Shown here: piece after piece, positions 8,118-15,860 of the stretch
Position numbering within the stretch: position 1 is the first letter of the stretch
How the letters are laid out: the number at the start of each line of letters is the position of its first letter
NCBI GenBank assembly: GCA_018714965.1
Contig: DVML01000007.1
Span: 1-64,000, forward strand
DNA: 64,000 nt
Reading direction: 5' to 3'
Origin: Fimihabitans intestinipullorum
GTDB lineage: Bacteria > Bacillota_I > Bacilli_A > RF39 > UBA660
Notes under the pieces: model-generated
Databases searched by the model: none
The model's input: the letters and a program-made list of their open reading frames with translations, nothing else
What the model was told of the DNA's origin: nothing
Position numbers and translations under genes: made by a program

Positions 8118-8966
8118 ATGAATAATATAATAGTAACATTTCAAAGATTTTTGAAAAATAAAAATACTGTAACAATTATCGGGGTTGTAGCAGTTATCGG
8201 AATTTTATATTGGGGATATAACATGCAGATTAATAATGCAGTTACACCAGTACGTAACATTCCAGTAGCAGTCGATACGATTCAACCAAGAACGAAAATT
8301 ACAAAAGATATGATTGAATATGTAGATGTTGCACCTGTTGTGTTAAGTGACAACGTAATCCGTGTAGCATCACAAGTTATTGGAAAATATAGTAACTATA
8401 ATACTGTAATTCCACAAGGTAGTATGTTCTATCAAGATACGTTAGTAACAGAGGAAGAATTACCAGATTCAGCATTTACACAAGTAGGTAAAAATGAAGT
8501 TGTATATAACTTCCCAGTTACGATGGATTCTACATACGGAAACTCAATTTTTCCTGGCAATAAGATTGATATTTATATGAAAGCAACAACAGATGCCGGA
8601 CAAATCATGGTAGGTAAATTAGTTGAAAACATTAAAGTATTAGCAGTTAAGGATAAAGATGGACGTCACGTATTTGAAAATACAGAAGAAGCACGTACAC
8701 CATCAATGTTAATTTTTGGAGTAGATCCAGAAATCAATATCTTGTTACGTAAAGCAAGTTACATGGATGATTTTGATGTAGAATTATTCCCAGTACCACA
8801 CGGACAAGAAGTTGATGAAAGTGGAGAAACACAAGTTAGTACACAATACTTAAAAGACTTCATTAACGCAAATACAGTAGTAATTGATCAATCAACAGAT
8901 ACAAATACAAACACGAATAACAATTCAGGAAATAATACAAATACCCAAGAACAAGCAGGTGCATAA
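8118..8966 (+). CDS. cpaB: CpaB/RcpC-like pilus assembly protein (SAF domain)
   Basis: The 282 residues show one membrane anchor (about 19-37), a SAF domain (about 47-115; NIPVAVDTIQPRTKITKDMI) and a second beta-rich domain with PGNKIDIYMK. The C-terminal tail is low-complexity in Asn and Thr. CpaB/RcpC proteins sit at the envelope in Tad pilus machines and bind cell wall or pilus subunits. The stop is one base from the ATG of the ATPase gene, indicating one operon. Confidence 0.85.
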   Translation: MNNIIVTFQRFLKNKNTVTIIGVVAVIGILYWGYNMQINNAVTPVRNIPVAVDTIQPRTKITKDMIEYVDVAPVVLSDNVIRVASQVIGKYSNYNTVIPQGSMFYQDTLVTEEELPDSAFTQVGKNEVVYNFPVTMDSTYGNSIFPGNKIDIYMKATTDAGQIMVGKLVENIKVLAVKDKDGRHVFENTEEARTPSMLIFGVDPEINILLRKASYMDDFDVELFPVPHGQEVDESGETQVSTQYLKDFINANTVVIDQSTDTNTNTNNNSGNNTNTQEQAGA

Positions 8967-8967
8967 T

Positions 8968-10257
8968 ATGTTTAATGATGCAATGTTTGCCCAGATTGAC
9001 TTTGGACCACTAAAAGAATTATTGGAAAATGATGATGTAACTGATATTTCTTATAGTAATGGAGGTCAATTATGGTTGAAGACACTATCGCGTGGTATTT
9101 TCCGCGTGGAAAACGATGTGGTCAATGATGCGTTTATGGAAAAACTAGCTTTCCAATGTTCCAACGTTATGGGTAAGACCTTTAACATGGCTCACCCTTT
9201 CTTGGATGCGGAGAGTGCAGAATTGCGTTTGAATTTCGTACACGATTCTATCGCGAGAAACGGAATCGCCTGCGTAATGCGTAAAACACCAGCGAAAATT
9301 CGTTTGGAAAAAGAAAAAATATTAGCAGAAAATTATATTACACTTGATGTTCATGACTTCTTAATGAAGGCAATTGAAGGACATTGCAACATAATTGTAT
9401 GTGGAGAAACTGGTTCTGGTAAAACAGAGTTTGTCAAATATCTGGCTTCTCATATCAAAGAAAATGAGAAAGTTATTACAATTGAGGATACTTTGGAATT
9501 GCACTTGGATCGAATTTTTCCACATCGGGATATCGTAGCAATGAAAACAAATAATATTGCTTCTTATTCAGATGTATTAGTAACTTGTATGAGACAGAAT
9601 CCAAAGTGGATTTTGTTATCTGAGGTTCGTAGTGCGGAAGCAGTTATGGCTGTACGTAACTCGATTTCATCAGGTCACTATATTTTATCGACGATCCATG
9701 CGGATAAAGCAGAGTCTATTCCGAACCGTATGTACAGTTTGTTGGAAACAAATCAAGATATTGACCAGTTTTTGAAATCTATTTATCGTTATGTTCAATT
9801 AGGTGTTTATATTCGTGGATATCAAGATAGAGTAACGAAGAGATTTCATCGTGAGATCGCTTCTGTTGTTGAATTTTACGTAACAGAGAATAACGAAGCA
9901 AAATATAATGTGATTTATAAAAAATTAAACGACGGTCATGTCGTAAGACAAAATCCTAGTAAATATTTACTTGAATATTTAGAGGGGCAAGGCGTAGAAT
10001 TGCCAAAAGATATTATTCGAACAGACTTAAATGAAAAAGAAGATAATACAGAGAAAGATGTGGAGAATACCACAACATCTACTGTAACTTCTACTCCGCA
10101 AGAACAAGCACAACAAGTATCTCAAGCAAGTCAATCTGCGGTGCAAAATCAAACGCCAGCTATGCCGGTAGGACAGACAGGTACTCAGCAGAATGCAAGT
10201 GCTACTTCTCAAGCGGGAGCATTTAATCCGTTTGCAAATGTAAAACCAGTAGAATAA
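8968..10257 (+). CDS. cpaF: CpaF/TadA (VirB11-type) secretion ATPase
   Basis: This is the hexameric motor that powers pilus assembly or secretion. The frame extends upstream into cpaB, but the ATG at 8968 after GCAGGTG gives the normal N-terminus and 429 residues. Walker A is GETGSGKT (146-153). Walker B is WILLSEVRSAEA and the His box is GHYILSTIHADKAES. The last 45 residues form a Q/T/P-rich tail unlike the family norm. VirB11-type ATPases are usually missing from Gram-positive T4SS, so this one might serve both modules of the cluster. Confidence 0.93.
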   Translation: MFNDAMFAQIDFGPLKELLENDDVTDISYSNGGQLWLKTLSRGIFRVENDVVNDAFMEKLAFQCSNVMGKTFNMAHPFLDAESAELRLNFVHDSIARNGIACVMRKTPAKIRLEKEKILAENYITLDVHDFLMKAIEGHCNIIVCGETGSGKTEFVKYLASHIKENEKVITIEDTLELHLDRIFPHRDIVAMKTNNIASYSDVLVTCMRQNPKWILLSEVRSAEAVMAVRNSISSGHYILSTIHADKAESIPNRMYSLLETNQDIDQFLKSIYRYVQLGVYIRGYQDRVTKRFHREIASVVEFYVTENNEAKYNVIYKKLNDGHVVRQNPSKYLLEYLEGQGVELPKDIIRTDLNEKEDNTEKDVENTTTSTVTSTPQEQAQQVSQASQSAVQNQTPAMPVGQTGTQQNASATSQAGAFNPFANVKPVE

Positions 10258-10270
10258 GGAGGGAATCATT

Positions 10271-11173
10271 ATGACGTTTATTATATTTGTAGTTGTTGCT
10301 GCAATCCTTATTTTCGTTTATTCATATCGAAAAAATTCTGGGCAGAACGTATATAAATATATTTCGAAACAAGCAGGTGTCATTTATGAAAAATACGCAC
10401 CATACTCATTTCGGGAAGTACGACAAAAAGTAAAAGATTTAGGACAAGAATATTCGACGAGACAATATGTCATTCAAATCGGTGTATTTGCTGCATCTGC
10501 AGCAGTTATTTCTTACCTATATTTTTACAATCTGATTATTTCCATTATATATTCATGTTTGTCAGTCCTAGTGATTCCTTATCTGACTTATTTGAGATGT
10601 AAGAGATTGTATAGTGAGTTTGTCTTCGAGCAAATTCAAGTTTATACGACAAATACAATCATGGAATTTGCAACCACTCAATCGTTTGTTAAAGCGTTAG
10701 AGGGAGTGTATGAATCAGGAGTATTAGAAGACCCTGTAAAGTCTGATGTAAAAATGATGATAGATATGGCTTACGAGAATGGTACAGTTGAACAGTCTAT
10801 TGAATATATGAATTCTAGATATGATTACTATATCGTAAAGAACATGCACCAACTATTCTTACAAATCACCAATGAAGGTGCGAAAGACTCTAGTGATGCA
10901 CTAGAAAATATGTCTCTTGATATCGATATGCTTGTTGAAAACGTATATAGCGATAGAATGGACCGTGCGCAGTTCCACAAAAAGTTTTTACAATTTGGAA
11001 TTATTCTATATTTGATGGTTATGTTAGTGCAGTTTTTGCTAGGAGTAGATACCTATATTCAAATGTTAGATAATATGTTAGTACAATTATTATTACATTT
11101 GATTATTATCGTCAATACAGCATTCCTATTAAATGGTGAAAAATATTATAATGAGAATGTGGGGGCTGAGTAA
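10271..11173 (+). CDS. tadB: TadB-like inner-membrane platform protein
   Basis: The 300 residues include an N-terminal membrane segment (about 2-17), a central pair (about 72-112), a cytoplasmic helical domain typical of T2SSF/GspF proteins (FEQIQVYTTNTIMEF) and two C-terminal segments (about 238-290). TadB and TadC form the membrane base that the ATPase turns. The ribosome site AAGGAGG (10257-10263) supports the ATG. The gene overlaps the next by one base (TAATG), and the order ATPase-TadB-TadC is the classic Tad order. Confidence 0.88.
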   Translation: MTFIIFVVVAAILIFVYSYRKNSGQNVYKYISKQAGVIYEKYAPYSFREVRQKVKDLGQEYSTRQYVIQIGVFAASAAVISYLYFYNLIISIIYSCLSVLVIPYLTYLRCKRLYSEFVFEQIQVYTTNTIMEFATTQSFVKALEGVYESGVLEDPVKSDVKMMIDMAYENGTVEQSIEYMNSRYDYYIVKNMHQLFLQITNEGAKDSSDALENMSLDIDMLVENVYSDRMDRAQFHKKFLQFGIILYLMVMLVQFLLGVDTYIQMLDNMLVQLLLHLIIIVNTAFLLNGEKYYNENVGAE

Positions 11174-11955
11174 TGGAATTTATTTTAATCGCAGTAATTA
11201 TTATATTTGTATTATCTTATAACCATCATATTGACATGCATAAATTTATTGGAGATACGGAACCGTATTTTCGAATTTTAATGGAAGAAGACTATATATT
11301 TCTTCTAAGATTAAAGTATGGAGACAGTATCGATGTCGAAAAAATGTTTGGGATGCGCGTGCGCAATGGGCTCATCGCAACGGCAGCCATGCTTTTCATT
11401 TTGATGTCACAGGCAAATTTCTTAAATGTGTTATTTTCCGTTATCGTTGGATTTGTAGTATTTAAATTGCCTTATCAAAAATTAAAAGGGTATTATAAAG
11501 CTAATTTGCATAGAATTAACCAAATGTTACCATATTATTTGAAGAGTTTGGAGATCTTAGTTCAACACTATACAGTTCCAGTAGCGCTAAATCGTTCTGT
11601 TGAAACAGCGCCGGAAATTTTCCGATCTGGATTAAGAGAAATGATTGCTAAAATTGAAGCGGGAGATTCTAGTGTAGATCCATATATGGATTTCGCAAAA
11701 GAATATCCAGTACGTGATTCTATGCGTATGATGCGTTTATTATATCGTTTAGGATTAGGATCACAGGAGAATAAGCAAGAGCAACTTATGATGTTTGCGA
11801 GAAGTGTATCACAACTTCAAAACAAAGCACGTGAGCAAAAATATAAAGAACGTCTTGAGAAAATGGAAAATAAAACAATGATGATGTTGATGACAACAGG
11901 TGGAGGAATTTTATTACTCATGTTATTCTCAATGACAATGATGATGAATTTATAA
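11173..11955 (+). CDS. tadC: TadC-like inner-membrane platform protein
   Basis: The 260 residues have a hydrophobic N-terminus, a hydrophobic pair (about 62-102), the helical T2SSF-like domain (INQMLPYYLKSLEILVQHY, then MDFAKEYPVRDSMRMMRLL) and a methionine-rich C-terminal membrane segment. It is the partner of the TadB-like protein, by sequence resemblance and adjacency. The one-base overlap with tadB implies translational coupling. No terminator follows; a new promoter opens before the pilin gene. Confidence 0.8.
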   Translation: MEFILIAVIIIFVLSYNHHIDMHKFIGDTEPYFRILMEEDYIFLLRLKYGDSIDVEKMFGMRVRNGLIATAAMLFILMSQANFLNVLFSVIVGFVVFKLPYQKLKGYYKANLHRINQMLPYYLKSLEILVQHYTVPVALNRSVETAPEIFRSGLREMIAKIEAGDSSVDPYMDFAKEYPVRDSMRMMRLLYRLGLGSQENKQEQLMMFARSVSQLQNKAREQKYKERLEKMENKTMMMLMTTGGGILLLMLFSMTMMMNL

Positions 11956-11964
11956 AATATAGTG

Positions 11965-11993
11965 TTTATAAAATAAAAAATATATGTTATACT
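11965..11993 (+). promoter_or_regulatory. Promoter of the short pilin gene
   Basis: TTTATA (11965-11970), 17 bases, TATACT (11988-11993) with an extended TG at 11985-11986. It gives the pilin its own transcript start. Confidence 0.6.
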
Positions 11994-12026
11994 AATAATG
12001 GTAGAGGTGTAAGGTGGTGAGAAAGA

Positions 12027-12203
12027 ATGAAAGAAGCAGCTGGAGAAGCAAACATGACAGTTATTACAATCATTTTGATTGGTATTATCGCAGCAATCGC
12101 TTACCCGATGATTAATAACTTAATTACAAGTCAACAAGAAAAAGCTGAATGTCTTGATGCGGGTGGAACACCAGAAGAGTGTGGTGCGATCGCTAACCAA
12201 TAG
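12027..12203 (+). CDS. Short Flp-like major pilin candidate
   Basis: This 58-residue gene is easily missed. The ribosome site AAGGTGGTGA (12011-12020) precedes the ATG. The protein starts KEAAGEANMTV, followed by a 20-residue hydrophobic helix (ITIILIGIIAAIAYPMI) and a short polar tail with two cysteines (ECLDAGGTPEEC). Size and plan match Flp/Tad major pilins, and it lies directly after TadB and TadC under its own promoter. A Gly-Glu pair before the helix could be a class III prepilin cleavage site. No peptidase gene is present in the window. Confidence 0.7.
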   Translation: MKEAAGEANMTVITIILIGIIAAIAYPMINNLITSQQEKAECLDAGGTPEECGAIANQ

Positions 12204-12230
12204 TAAAAATAATAATGGAGGAATAGAATT

Positions 12231-12653
12231 ATGAGAGAAGGTTTAGGAAATGTATTTATGTACAATATCATCATTCTTTTCCTCGTGTTAATGGTGGTAT
12301 TTTTGGTTGGTACCATTAGTTATAATAAGGCATTTAGAGTCAATAGTAGAATTATCAATGCGATCGAGAAATACGAAGGATACAATGGCCCTGCGTATGA
12401 AGAAATCGATCGCACTTTGGCTATTATAGGATACCGCCGTGAGGGAGCTGTTGATTGCCCAACAAGAGACGGTGTTAGAGCCATGACGAATTTCACAGGT
12501 AAATATCAGTACTGTGTGTATGAATTTAAAATCAATGACAAATTTTACAATTACGGAGTTTTAACATATATTGATTTTGATTTGCCGGTTGCAGGAAAAG
12601 TAAAATTGCCGATTTATTCTAAAACCGATCAAATATATCAATTTCAAAGGTAA
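12231..12653 (+). CDS. Pseudopilin-like protein A (TadE/F-like)
   Basis: The 140-residue protein begins REGLGNVFMYN and runs straight into a hydrophobic helix. An exported domain with YNKAFRVNSRIINAIEKYEGY and two cysteines follows. It is a paralogue of the next gene: the GN motif, the SYxKA(F/Y) junction, IINAIE and the later YCV core recur. Such proteins act as minor pilins that prime or cap a Tad fibre. The ribosome site GGAGG (12217-12221) supports the start. Confidence 0.65.
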   Translation: MREGLGNVFMYNIIILFLVLMVVFLVGTISYNKAFRVNSRIINAIEKYEGYNGPAYEEIDRTLAIIGYRREGAVDCPTRDGVRAMTNFTGKYQYCVYEFKINDKFYNYGVLTYIDFDLPVAGKVKLPIYSKTDQIYQFQR

Positions 12654-12668
12654 TAACGAGGTGATGAG

Positions 12669-13106
12669 ATGAATCAAGCGGTAGGTAATACGGCGATTGT
12701 CAATGTTGTTGTCGTATTTGTGATTATCATTAGTGGGCTATTCGTCGGATCACTAAGCTATTCGAAAGCATATAAAGTAAAAAATATTATTATTAATGCA
12801 ATAGAAGAACACGAGGGATTTGATGAAGAAACAAAAGCTGAAATAGAAGAAACTTTGACTGAAATGGGATATCGTATTAATCGAAATGGTCAACAAAAAT
12901 GTCCAAATCCAACAGTAGATGGTACGGTCGAAGCCTTAAATACAGCTAGTAATCATCATTATTGTGTTTGGAGAGTCAAAGAGACGAGGGGAACTTACTA
13001 CATAGCAACAGCTTATATGTATTTTGATATCCCACTTGTCGATGGATTTGAGGCACCTGTAACTGGTCATACCAAAACAATTTATAATGATGAAGCTCAC
13101 GATTAA
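12669..13106 (+). CDS. Pseudopilin-like protein B (TadE/F-like)
   Basis: The 145-residue protein starts NQAVGNTAIVN, then has a hydrophobic helix (VVVVFVIIISGLFVG), SYSKAYKVKNIIINAIEEHEGF and a two-cysteine exported domain. It aligns with the gene upstream along its length, so the pair arose by duplication. The 15-base spacing and GAGGTGATGAG ribosome site fit one operon with the pilin. Paired minor pilins are usual in Tad loci. The identity is inferred from plan and position. Confidence 0.65.
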   Translation: MNQAVGNTAIVNVVVVFVIIISGLFVGSLSYSKAYKVKNIIINAIEEHEGFDEETKAEIEETLTEMGYRINRNGQQKCPNPTVDGTVEALNTASNHHYCVWRVKETRGTYYIATAYMYFDIPLVDGFEAPVTGHTKTIYNDEAHD

Positions 13107-13126
13107 ATAGAGGAGATGGTGGATCA

Positions 13127-14143
13127 ATGAATGTTATTGTAGCGAATCGATATCAATCATTACTACAAGGGCTTAATATTGATATCATTAAACAGATGGT
13201 TGGAGAGTTTGAAGTAGATGATATTATATCAACTTTTCAAAATTTCTTTTACCAAAGAATGATTTTAGATATTACAGCCATCAAAAACTATAAAGATGTT
13301 AAGACGTTACAAAAACTATCGATATCTTTAGATATGGATAAAGTTATTTTGCTATTAGATGATTCACCGGAAAGTACATCACCGGATTATATCTCTAAAC
13401 TGGTATCGATGGGAATTTATAATTTTACAAAAAACGCAGAAGGTATAATGTATCTCTATAATAATCCAAATTCTTATCGAGATGTGGCACAATACCAGCA
13501 GTTGGATGTTGTAACTCCTATCGTTCAAGGGCAAGATGGAGCTTCAGTAAATCAAACAGGGTTGATGCAACCGGAACATGGGCGTATTATTGGCGTTAAA
13601 AACGTGACGGATGATTCTGGTGCGACAACTTTGATTTATATGATGAAAAAACAATTAGAAAAAAACTATTCTGTTGTTGCGATAGAAGTAGATAAGAGAG
13701 ACTTTATGTTCTTTAGAGAAAAGGGATTGGTTAGTACGAATACTCAGGGAATAGGAAATGAAGTTTCAAAGTACAGTAATAAGGATGTCATATTGATTGA
13801 TATTAATAGAAGTGCAAGTGCAGAAAGCCTTTGTACAGAAGTGTTTTACCTAATAGAGCCATCTATCATTAAATTGAATAAACTCATGATGACTGATGGA
13901 AAAGTATTGCAAAAATTAAAAGGGAAAAAAGTTATTTTAAATCAAAGTTTACTAAGTTCAAAAGATGTGTTAGATTTTGAGTATGAATCTAAAATTAAAA
14001 TTTTTTATAACATGCCACCTTTAAACGAGAGAGAAGCAAATATTCAGGTTTTGAATTCTTTCTTAACGAAAGCGGGATTTACACGTCAAGCTGGAGGAGA
14101 ACAAGAAAAAAAGAGTAAACTACTAGGAATTTTTAATATATAA
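13127..14143 (+). CDS. TadZ/CpaE-like protein with degenerate P-loop
   Basis: The 338 residues have an N-terminal receiver-like half and a C-terminal MinD/ParA-like half. The P-loop position reads GVKNVTDDSGATT (156-168), which lacks the signature lysines of a deviant Walker A. A later strand VILIDINRSAS sits where the Walker B would be. TadZ and CpaE place the Tad machine in the cell and often have atypical P-loops. It follows the pseudopilins and precedes the VirB2-like pilins. The loss of the lysines suggests it binds nucleotide weakly or not at all. Confidence 0.65.
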   Translation: MNVIVANRYQSLLQGLNIDIIKQMVGEFEVDDIISTFQNFFYQRMILDITAIKNYKDVKTLQKLSISLDMDKVILLLDDSPESTSPDYISKLVSMGIYNFTKNAEGIMYLYNNPNSYRDVAQYQQLDVVTPIVQGQDGASVNQTGLMQPEHGRIIGVKNVTDDSGATTLIYMMKKQLEKNYSVVAIEVDKRDFMFFREKGLVSTNTQGIGNEVSKYSNKDVILIDINRSASAESLCTEVFYLIEPSIIKLNKLMMTDGKVLQKLKGKKVILNQSLLSSKDVLDFEYESKIKIFYNMPPLNEREANIQVLNSFLTKAGFTRQAGGEQEKKSKLLGIFNI

Positions 14144-14145
14144 AA

Positions 14146-14174
14146 TTGACATTTCTATGAAATTCTTATATAAT
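14146..14174 (+). promoter_or_regulatory. Consensus sigma-A promoter of the first VirB2-like pilin
   Basis: TTGACA (14146-14151), 17 bases, TATAAT (14169-14174): a perfect match to consensus with ideal spacing. The ribosome site AAGGGAGGT follows. This predicts strong, largely constitutive expression of the pilin. Confidence 0.85.
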
Positions 14175-14197
14175 TATTATAACAAGGGAGGTAACAT

Positions 14198-14524
14198 ATG
14201 TTTACATTAGTAAGTCCAGATGCAATTTGTGGAGGTATCACAATTCCAGGATCTATCGTAAGTATTATCAATATGGTAATCTTAGTTATTCAAATTGCAA
14301 TTCCTATCATCTTAATCGTCATGGGGATGTTAGATTTAGGAAAAGCTGTTATGGCTGGAAAAGAAGATGAAATTAAAAAGAACCAAACGTTATTCTTTAA
14401 ACGTGTAATAGCAGCAGTTATGGTATTTTTAATTATTGCAGTTGTTAAATTAGTATTTGGAGTATTAGCAGATGCTAGTGGAGACAATACAGCAGTAGAT
14501 TGTATCAGCAAAATTATTGGATAA
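14198..14524 (+). CDS. VirB2/TrbC-like pilin 1
   Basis: The 108-residue protein has two long hydrophobic segments (about 15-48 and 70-92) joined by a short charged loop (KAVMAGKEDEIKKNQT), the helical hairpin of VirB2-type pilins. It has no recognisable cleaved signal. Flanking cysteines (C11 and near C102) could form a disulfide. It has a perfect promoter and its own terminator, fitting a structural subunit needed in large amounts. Two further genes downstream share the IxMGMxDxxKA core. Confidence 0.8.
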   Translation: MFTLVSPDAICGGITIPGSIVSIINMVILVIQIAIPIILIVMGMLDLGKAVMAGKEDEIKKNQTLFFKRVIAAVMVFLIIAVVKLVFGVLADASGDNTAVDCISKIIG

Positions 14525-14547
14525 AACAAGAGTATTCTTGTTTTTTT
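14525..14547 (+). terminator. Terminator after VirB2-like pilin 1
   Basis: AACAAGA (14525-14531) pairs with TCTTGTT (14536-14542), followed by a T run to 14547. Confidence 0.85.
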
Positions 14548-14559
14548 GTGCCATAAAAC

Positions 14560-14588
14560 TTGGAAAGGGGAAACGAATATGGTATACT
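14560..14588 (+). promoter_or_regulatory. Promoter of the second VirB2-like gene
   Basis: TTGGAA (14560-14565), 17 bases, TATACT (14583-14588). Confidence 0.65.
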
Positions 14589-14614
14589 TATATATGTAAA
14601 GATGGTGAAATAAT

Positions 14615-15385
14615 ATGAATTTAAAAAAATATATGAGAGATCTTATCGTACTAGCTTTTATATGCATGTGTATATCTCCTGTGAATGTACTCGCTGTTTG
14701 GGCAGGAGCACCACCGACTCCTACAACTACGCCGACTCCTGGCACAAGTACGGAAAAGCAAGAGACATACGCAGAATGTCAACAAACACACCAGGGAAAT
14801 TCTGGTTCTATGTGTCAAAAAGAAGCACAGGAAGCAGCGAAAGAAATAGAAAACAACAAAAAAATACAAGAAGGTAGTGGGTATGGAGAATGTAAAAAGG
14901 ATTTGTCATATTTGCCAGAAAATTCACAAGCTCTATATTGTGGAAAATATCAGAACACAACAGCTGAAGAATATGAAGAGATGACAGGAAAGAATGAAGC
15001 GAAAGCAGAAAATACATCAAATAGCGGTCCGTCCTTAGAAGAAACATCATATAATATTCCATCTACGACTTGTGGTGGGTCTATTGAACTTCCTTTAGCA
15101 CTTGCAACGATAACTTCAAATGCGGTTAATTTAGGAAAAATTGTTGTCCCAATTATTTTGATTATTATGGGGATGATTGACTTTTTTAAAGCAACAGCGG
15201 CAAGTGATGCAGATGCTACTTCTAAAGCCGGTAAAAAATTGACAAGACGTATTGTTGCGGCAATTGCAGCGATGTTGATCGTAACTTTGGTACAGTTTAT
15301 CTTTAGTAATTTTGGAACAGCTACAGGAAAGACGAGTGTAACGAGTTGTATAGATTGTTTTATTAATGGTAATTGTGGTGTATAA
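14615..15385 (+). CDS. VirB2-like pilin 2 with exported Cys-rich extension
   Basis: The 256-residue protein has a signal peptide (about 1-28, ending VNVLA), a P/T-rich linker, a polar region with six or so cysteines, and a C-terminal VirB2-like hairpin (about 165-240) with VVPIILIIMGMIDFFKA. It ends in another cysteine cluster (TSCIDCFINGNCGV). The added domain is unusual for a pilin and could be a tip or adhesive subunit. It has its own promoter and terminator. The similarity to pilin 1 is confined to the last third. Confidence 0.7.
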   Translation: MNLKKYMRDLIVLAFICMCISPVNVLAVWAGAPPTPTTTPTPGTSTEKQETYAECQQTHQGNSGSMCQKEAQEAAKEIENNKKIQEGSGYGECKKDLSYLPENSQALYCGKYQNTTAEEYEEMTGKNEAKAENTSNSGPSLEETSYNIPSTTCGGSIELPLALATITSNAVNLGKIVVPIILIIMGMIDFFKATAASDADATSKAGKKLTRRIVAAIAAMLIVTLVQFIFSNFGTATGKTSVTSCIDCFINGNCGV

Positions 15386-15398
15386 ACTATGGAAAAGT

Positions 15399-15430
15399 GA
15401 CAATAAACATATTTATTATTGTCCTTTTTT
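15399..15430 (+). terminator. Terminator after VirB2-like pilin 2
   Basis: GACAATAA (15399-15406) pairs with TTATTGTC (15416-15423), then T6 (15425-15430). Confidence 0.8.
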
Positions 15431-15431
15431 G

Positions 15432-15440
15432 TGTTATAAT
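15432..15440 (+). promoter_or_regulatory. Extended -10 promoter of the third VirB2-like gene
   Basis: TG-T-TATAAT (15432-15440) lies immediately after the preceding terminator. It rules out the longer upstream start of the next gene. Confidence 0.65.
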
Positions 15441-15471
15441 GAAATTACTATTATGGGTAAGTGGGGATATT

Positions 15472-15843
15472 ATGAGAAAAAGCAACATTAAGAATAGAAT
15501 ATCAATGTCATTATTTACAGCAATGATGTTTTTTGCTGGTAAGACGAACGTATTTGCAGTAGATAAAACATGTGAAGGAATTATGAGTCCTGAGGTGTTA
15601 ACGTTAATCAAAGACATTTATAATACTATTTCAGTTATGATGGTCGTGGCACTTGTCATATTTGGAATATTAGATTTTATTCAAGCAATAGCAGGAGACA
15701 AAGATGATGCGTTAAAAAAAGCTGCTGCCAAGTTTACAAAACGTGCAATTATTGTAATGGTGATAATTTTATTACCAGTGATTCTTGATATGTTGTTAGC
15801 TATTTTATGGCCGGATGTATCGTCATGTTTAGATGATATCTAA
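15472..15843 (+). CDS. VirB2-like pilin 3
   Basis: A longer frame begins at 15373, but it would start inside the previous gene and span a terminator. The ATG at 15472, after AAGTGGGGA, gives 123 residues with a clear signal peptide (about 1-30, ending TNVFA). The mature part is a VirB2-like hairpin of two hydrophobic helices split by GDKDDALKKAAAKFTKRA. A cysteine lies near each end. It is the third paralogue in a row. The VirB6 gene follows after 17 bases, so this promoter probably also drives the channel genes. Confidence 0.75.
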   Translation: MRKSNIKNRISMSLFTAMMFFAGKTNVFAVDKTCEGIMSPEVLTLIKDIYNTISVMMVVALVIFGILDFIQAIAGDKDDALKKAAAKFTKRAIIVMVIILLPVILDMLLAILWPDVSSCLDDI

Positions 15844-15860
15844 AAGAGGAGAGTGAAGAA

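Noticed and set aside
14290..14745. 151-codon minus-strand frame across the first VirB2-like gene
   Set aside because: It spans a terminator and a promoter of the plus strand; the product has no recognisable domain.
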